Source: Thermodesulfobacteriota bacterium (GTDB lineage: Bacteria > Desulfobacterota > BSN033 > UBA1163). Taken from it: 6,704 nucleotides of DNA. Made by a program: the position numbers and the translations under genes. The DNA lies in contig JASEIE010000221.1 in the NCBI GenBank assembly GCA_030024065.1, positions 1 through 6,704 on the forward strand, written 5' to 3'. Shown here in pieces: positions 1 through 6,100 of this stretch (positions are counted from its first letter, which is position 1; every line of letters starts with the position of its first letter). The notes below the pieces were generated by a model, which was given only the letters and a program-made list of their open reading frames with translations, was not told the DNA's origin and ran no database searches.

Positions 1-134
1 GCCTGTAGAGATGACAGGTTTTCCGGGATTTGATCCAATGCCTTTTTAAATTCGCTAAATCCCCAATGAGGCAGTCGTTCCCGGAGGAAGGCGGAGGGAT
101 TCGACCCTGAATCGATCTTTTCACCTTCTCCCAT
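1..134 (-). other. C-terminal continuation after the insertion (residues ~2191-2234), unassigned
   Basis: Downstream of the palindromic element the frame continues with MGEGEKIDSGSNPS, then AFLRERLPHWGFSEFKKALD and QIPENLSSLQ, still open at the window edge. The first part looks like linker; the rest could form amphipathic helices. Removing the element and one TAG copy joins SLSS directly to MGEGEKID in the same frame, so this segment is the original continuation of the protein. I do not recognise a domain. A GXGXG (GltB alpha-subunit C-terminal) or NAD(P)-binding domain might follow outside the window, but nothing seen here shows that. Confidence 0.6.
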
Positions 135-3100
135 AGGAGACTGTGTCGCAGTCGCCTTTTTGTCACCCTGAACTTGGTTCAGGGTCTCGTAACTCACTGA
201 ATTTATTAGATGCTGAAACAAGTTCAGCATGACATTTTTTTCTATTCCCCCAATTACGACACAGTCTCTAGAGGAGAGAGACTCCGAAGAAGGAAATGTT
301 CCGTGAGGAATATTCAATGGCCGGCCGAATTTGTCCAGGACCTCATGGCCTGTAATCCTTCCCTTCTCATCGTAAAAGACTCTGCTCACCATGCCTGTCT
401 TGACCGTGAAATTCAAAGGGGGCACGGCGCTTCGTATCATGCCCAGGCGATACAGCTCCTGCATCCCTGCATCACAGCCCTGGTTTTCAGAGCAGATGAT
501 GCTCACGAAATTCTCTCCATCATCATAGAGCATGGCCACATTGGGACGGAGCAGTGATGGATCGATAATATCGAGCCGTTCGATCACCCTGCGATACGGG
601 TCGATCCGGCCGCAGAGGTATTGATAGGGACCATCCGGAGCGCTCTCTAATTCAATCTCCTGCACTTGTTCAAAACGTTCCTTGACCTCAGGGGATAATT
701 GGGTCAGGTTCCATCCGGTCGTGGGAGAGAAAGATTCAACCAGGGCATCAAAAGGATAATGAAGATACTGGCTGAGAAGATGGAGCTTGAGGGAGGCCAC
801 GGCGGTATCGGTCCGGGCCAGGGGTGTCAGGTTGAACTGGGAAACACGATTGAGCATGGTGCGATAATTCGTCGTTTCTCCGTTATGGGTCAGGGCTGTA
901 TGGAGTTCGGTAAAAGGATGGGAGTTCATCTGATCGACAACAGAGCCGGTGGCGAGCCGCCGGTGAATGACGTTGACCGGAGCATCCGGAGTTTCCCATG
1001 GGATGTGCCGACCATCGGTCTTCCAGCAGCCTGAGTTTTTGCCGCAGGACAGGACAGCAGCCTTTTTCTGGGGTGGTTCAACATAGTTTTCACGGGTGAT
1101 CCTTCGGGCCAGGCGGTAGATGTATTCATCCTCAGCCTCCTGCAAAAATGTTTGGTCCTCCCTGTAATTTTCAGCGGTCAGATTTTGGTAGCGAATCGAA
1201 CGGGGCGGCCAGACAGGGTCATTCAATAGCTCGTCTTCAATAAAACGAAACAGCTCGTCCTGACGGACGCGCCCAAAGAATTGGAACACGTCTCCAGGGT
1301 CTTTCTCACCATAGCATCGAAAATCTTTCTCCTTTCCCGTTTCATCGCGTTTATACGAAACTCGGTATTTCTCCAGATCACCATCGAGCCAATCCAGTTG
1401 AAGGCCATTGAAATACTGCTCCAGAATCTCCTGCATGAGAAGCCGGCGTCTAAAGAGCATTTCCTCCCTGGCCTTTTGCCGGACCTCTTCCAGCCCCAGG
1501 TCTGGATGTTGGGCTAAGATTTTCTCCTCGATGTGGGGCTGAAGCGCTCCTTTAATCAGGATATGGAGGGCGTAATGGTTGATATGCGATGGATAGCATC
1601 CTCCTTTCCAGATCCCAACGCCATCCATCCCCCGGTTCGCCATCCGATCGAGCATCAGGTCCATCACATGGCTCGGTATGAAATGGTTAGAGACAATAGC
1701 CGCAACCCCGCAATCCGAGGGAGGTGGCGGAGATTCTACGGGAGATGGTTGCAGTTGTAAATGAGGGCGTTCTTTAGTTTCTCGTTCTGGTGGAAACTCA
1801 AAAGATGAAATATTTTCCCTGCGGCGGCGACGATTCTGAACCCTCTCCTCAAGAAGAGGCCACCTGATGCAATCATATCGGCCCCGGAGTTCCCGGATAT
1901 CTTTCATGCCCAGAGCAGACAACGCTCTAATGGTTTGGGCCTGGAGTGCCGCCCGGAAGTTAATGATCTGCTGGGCGTTCAGTTCCACATTTCGCAACAG
2001 TTGCATATGTGGATTGATCGTGGAGATACCGCTTCTGCACCCGGATTCACAGTTCCGGTCCCGGACACATCCGATGGCCACGAGGTCCGCAGTGCCCAGG
2101 ACCACTCCGTCCAGTCCCATCGAGATTCCTTTGATTACGTCTCCCCATGTCCGGAACCCTCCGCTTCCAATGAAAACGACATCATCCCTCAATCCGTCTT
2201 CCATCAGTTTTTCATGACAGATGGGGATGGCATACTCCATGTGCATTCCCATCTGTCCCTTGATGATGTCCGGGGCCGCGCCCGTGCCTCCCCGTGGTCC
2301 ATCGAGCCAGACCTCGATGACCATCTGGTTGTCCCTGGCGATGCGAGCAAGACCGGAAACGATAAACTCGATGTCCGGCGATGGCGAGACCTTGATGCAG
2401 ATGGTCGTGCGGCGGTTGATCATGCGAACCGCATCGATGAAGGCCTTCACATCCTCAATCGAATAACAGTTATGGAAGGGGAAAGGAGAGATGAGGCTGA
2501 CTCCTTCGGCAACTCCCCGTAACCTGGAGACCAGGCCAAATACTTTTCTTCCCAACAGGTGGCCCCCAACGCCCTGTTTGGCTCCCTGGCTGTAAGCGAT
2601 CACCACGCGGCGGGCGCGACGAATGGTTTCTTTCGTCACTCCGAATAAGCCTGTCTTAAGCTGGGTGGAGACATAAGGCTCATCTTCAGGCGTGACGATG
2701 GGAACGTACTGAATGTCCATTTCCCCTGGATATCGTTTCAGAGCATCGAGGAGGCCCTGGTATTCGGGAGATTCGTCCGCCTCATGCTGCACCCTTTTGA
2801 TGACCTCCTCCACAGGGAGAAGCTCTCTCTCTTCCATCCATCGGCTCAAGAGGATGACCTGCTGATCGGTCAGGTCAATGGGGTTCCACTTCGAATCGAG
2901 GATGAAGAGGGTGGGATACCCTCCCTCACCCGTATCCATTTGAGTTTCGAGGGCGCGTGTTGCGAGTACACGGGCGCGCCAGGTGCCCGGCCCGATCGAT
3001 CCAATAGACATCCCGGCTCCGATGAAGGGAGACTTCAGCCGAAGTTGCGACGAAATTTGAAGCCCGGTCGATACGCCATCCAGATTCTCCTCCGGGATTC

Positions 3101-6100
3101 GGTCAGGGTTCTGCTGAAACAGAAGGTTGATGAAGTCAAACCCGTCTCCCAGATTCCCGCGCTCTTCGGTCCGGCCCAGCAGGAGGGTCTCCTGATCTCC
3201 ACTCGCCATTCGCCCTACGGAAGCGATGAGCGAGGCTGGCCAGACATAATCGCGATCGAAGATGCGATAGCAGGAAGGGTTGAGATCGCAGTCGTAAAAA
3301 CGGTGAGGGGAAGAAACGGGCCGGATCAGATCCTTCAATTGATTGTATCTCCAACCGTAGCCGTCACCTTCACGAAGCATGCGAGCCTCGTTGCGTTGGC
3401 GGTTTCGCTCCAGACGTTTTTCGTCTTTGAAGATATCGTAAATTCTCTCTTCGAGGTCATCAAAGATGAGCAGCCGGTTCTCCTCTCCCACCGTCTTCTT
3501 GATGTCCTTGAATCCGGAGGCGCCCAGAACCTCAATAATCTGGACATTCCAGACCCGGATCAGGTTGGCCACCCGTTTTGTGAGTGCGGATGGATCGTAA
3601 GAGAAGCGGAGGGATTCTCCACTCAGAAATTTTTGCCGGGCCATTGGATCGGCGGCCAGAAGCACGGGCCAGTCGATCTTGACGCCATTGGCGCCCCGCT
3701 GGATCGTCTTCTGCGCATCTGCCGCAGAGCGGATGCCGCCCGCAGCAAGGATGGAGAACCGGTGCCGCATCTTTTCCTTGACCAGGAAACGATGAACGGC
3801 AGGAACGGCGTCTGTGGTGGGATAGTATCCCTTTTCCGGATCGTATTCCGAGTTGAGACAGAGGACATCAAAGGGTGATTCGAAGAGAGATTCAAGTCTC
3901 TTACGAAAGACCGGGGAGGGCCGAAGCTCTGAATCAATATCCTCACTGTCAATGTTGATCACCGCGCAAAGGACAGTGGAGTTGTGGAAAAGATCCTTTA
4001 TTTGATCGCTCCATTCGAGAACGGTTTCGTCTATTTCGATTTCCACCAGATCGAAAGGATGGGTCTTGAGCGGTCCGGGCTGTTTTCCCCCGATGAGCAA
4101 TCTTTTTATATCGTCTGTTTTCAACCGGGGGATCAGGGTATGGGCCTTATAGTCCATTTCCGGTTCCAGACGTTCGATCTCCTCGAGCCGGAGGGTCATT
4201 CGGGTTCCCATGGTATGGGCTGCCTCAAGCGTCGCCTCCAGCAATTCCGTACCCCCATCCATGGGCATGGGCAGAACATCGAGAAGGATCGGGGTTTTGA
4301 GCGTAATGAGGCGAGGGGCAGGAGTCTCAATCTTCTCTTGATTGAAGGCAAGAAATTTGGGCCGCCGGCCCAACTGAATCGCAATGGCATCGGCTGAGCT
4401 TTCGTAAAGGAGGTTCTGGGCAGGCCCGACGATGTGGAAGTGGCCGAAACGAATGCCGTCATTACCAGAACCGCGATGGGGATCACCCTGGCCTGTTCCT
4501 GAAACAGGGATCTTCCCAGTGGTTGCCTCGAGGTCGATATGGGTGATGACCTCGCTGTCCCAGTAGGGGTCATCCAATTGGAGATAGTCGGGATGCAGTT
4601 CAACAGAAGTGGCCGGTCGCTTTACCGCAATCTGGGGACACCGTTCCAGGCAGGCGCCGCAGCCCCTGCAGAGCGCCTCATCTTCGATCACCACATGGCG
4701 AGGATCGGATGGATCGCGCTTTCGAACGCTGTACATACAGGCATCCACACATGTAGCGCAATTAAGGCAGTTTTCTTCGTCGATGAGGACACGATACCTG
4801 GGAAAGGTCTGCCTCTGTTCACGAATCTTCTGGTCGAAACCCGTTCGGACCACGTCGAGAAACCGATAAAACTCGGAACTCTCTTCCACTTCCTGGATAA
4901 ATTGGGTTACTTCCTGAATCGGGAAGTCGATGGTGCGGGACAGGTATTTCTCCAGGTGTTCATAGAGCGGGCGATGCTTCAGGTTGACCTGGCATTCCTC
5001 ATCGCAGCGGCCGCAGTGAAGACAGAAGTAAAGGGGCAAGACCTTTGAGAGCTCGATTTTGTTCGTTTTAAGAGCGTTCCTAATCGTCAGCAGCTTTCCC
5101 CTGGAGGTGAAGGTTTCATCTCCGGTGGCATGGTAAACCGGACATCGGGCCACACAATTTCCACACTGAGCGCAGGAGAGGATATCGTCAGCAATTCCTT
5201 CAAGCCCTTCCGGGGTGACAGGGATCCGGCGTCTGAGTGTTTCCTCCGGGAGGATGGAGAAGAGCTTGAACAGGAGCCACTGGATGGTGGAGAGTTCAAG
5301 GTTAAAAAGGTCCTTATGGAAAAGGATCTTCTGAAGAGGGCCGAGCCTTCCTGAGGCGCCAAAAAACTTTCCAGCATTGAGGACTCCGGCCGGGTCCACT
5401 TTTTCCTTGTAACGAATTAGACGCTTTCGTTCCTCTTCTGGGTAGAGGTCATTCAAGAAGGGAGTATTCCATATCCCAAGACCATAGGGTTTCCCATGGT
5501 AATGCTGCACAGCGAGTCTGACCATCATCGGGATGAGGAGGAGGTCCGCGTAAAAGATGGCCTTTCGCTGATCTGTGGCCAGCATGGCCATAAAAAGGAC
5601 CTTCCCATCCTGAATCAGGTGGGAAGAGGGATAGAGGGTGATGCCCAGACGGTTTCCCCACTCGCTGATCTTTTCATGGTAGGGAGCGACCTGGTCGAGG
5701 GGAAGAACTACCTCCGTTGCCAGAAGTGAGGGGCCAAGGGTTTTGATTGACATGGGATGGAATCGCTCTTCCCAGAGGTGATCAACGAATTCTTCATCTG
5801 CCAATTGAATTCCCTGTTCAATCAGATAAGCCTTCAATGCGTGGGCCTCTTTGTCGTCCGTAAAAACAGTCAGGACCAGATTTCCATCCTGAATTGCAAT
5901 TCCATTATTGGAATGTTCCCCGAGGATGCGGATCAATTTGGAATGATAGACGATGATATCATCAGGCTTGATCGAGGGATGAAGGGAGAGCCTCTTTGCG
6001 AATGCATAGGCAGAAGCCGGTTTTTCAAAGGAGATAGCCAATGGATACCACCGGGACGGTTTTGGGCCGACCCGGAGCGTGGCTTTGATGATAATGTCCA

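Larger units (their letters stand above)
137..268. mobile_element. 132-bp MITE-like nested palindromic element inserted in frame
   Basis: The element has perfect 12-bp terminal inverted repeats (GAGACTGTGTCG at 137-148 and its complement at 257-268). It is flanked by TAG on both sides, consistent with a 3-bp target duplication. Inside are two REP-like hairpin units in opposite orientation. It has no coding capacity for a transposase, so movement would need one supplied elsewhere. Element plus duplication is 135 bp, exactly 45 codons, and the minus-strand reading has no stop, so the host gene stays open (residues 2146-2190, including MLNLFQHLINS and ETLNQVQGD). Short peptides of this type are familiar to me as spurious or inserted ORF sequence in many bacterial genomes. 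In-frame palindromic insertions are also known from Rickettsia (RPE), a parallel rather than a demonstrated relative. Confidence 0.8.

Noticed and set aside
165..185. Strong 9-bp hairpin as an intrinsic terminator
   Set aside because: No T-tract follows the stem in either direction, it lies inside an open coding frame, and it is part of a transposable palindromic element.
137..268. CRISPR repeat-spacer fragment
   Set aside because: There are only two units, in opposite orientation, enclosed by terminal inverted repeats; a CRISPR array has direct, evenly spaced repeats.
134..271. Insertion making the gene a pseudogene
   Set aside because: The insertion is a multiple of three, contains no stop in the coding frame, and the downstream frame is still open with protein-like composition.
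210..557. Plus-strand 115-codon frame starting MLKQVQHD
   Set aside because: Its start lies inside REP-like unit B of the inserted element and the rest is antisense to the amidotransferase domain. Such repeats commonly create spurious ORF starts.
1905..1907. Internal ATG as a separate start for the amidotransferase
   Set aside because: No convincing Shine-Dalgarno sequence precedes it, it lies within the conserved helices of the synthase domain (ALGMKDIREL), and it would leave about 65 residues before Cys1665. A separate gene is not supported, though a restart cannot be fully excluded.
1867..2522. Two overlapping plus-strand open frames (1867-2217 and 1935-2522)
   Set aside because: Both are antisense to the conserved 3Fe-4S and GGTGAAP region, overlap one another in different frames, and show no domain.
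2784..3878. Plus-strand open frame of 364 codons with an ATG start
   Set aside because: It lies wholly antisense to the synthase part of the large gene, whose minus-strand frame has clear family motifs across the same bases. Its translation has no recognisable motif and a composition expected from complementary reading of biased codons.
4196..4603. Minus-strand 135-codon frame offset from the large gene
   Set aside because: It overlaps the large frame, which here encodes WDSEVITHIDLEATTG and further motifs. The offset reading is Ser/Arg/Pro-rich and featureless.
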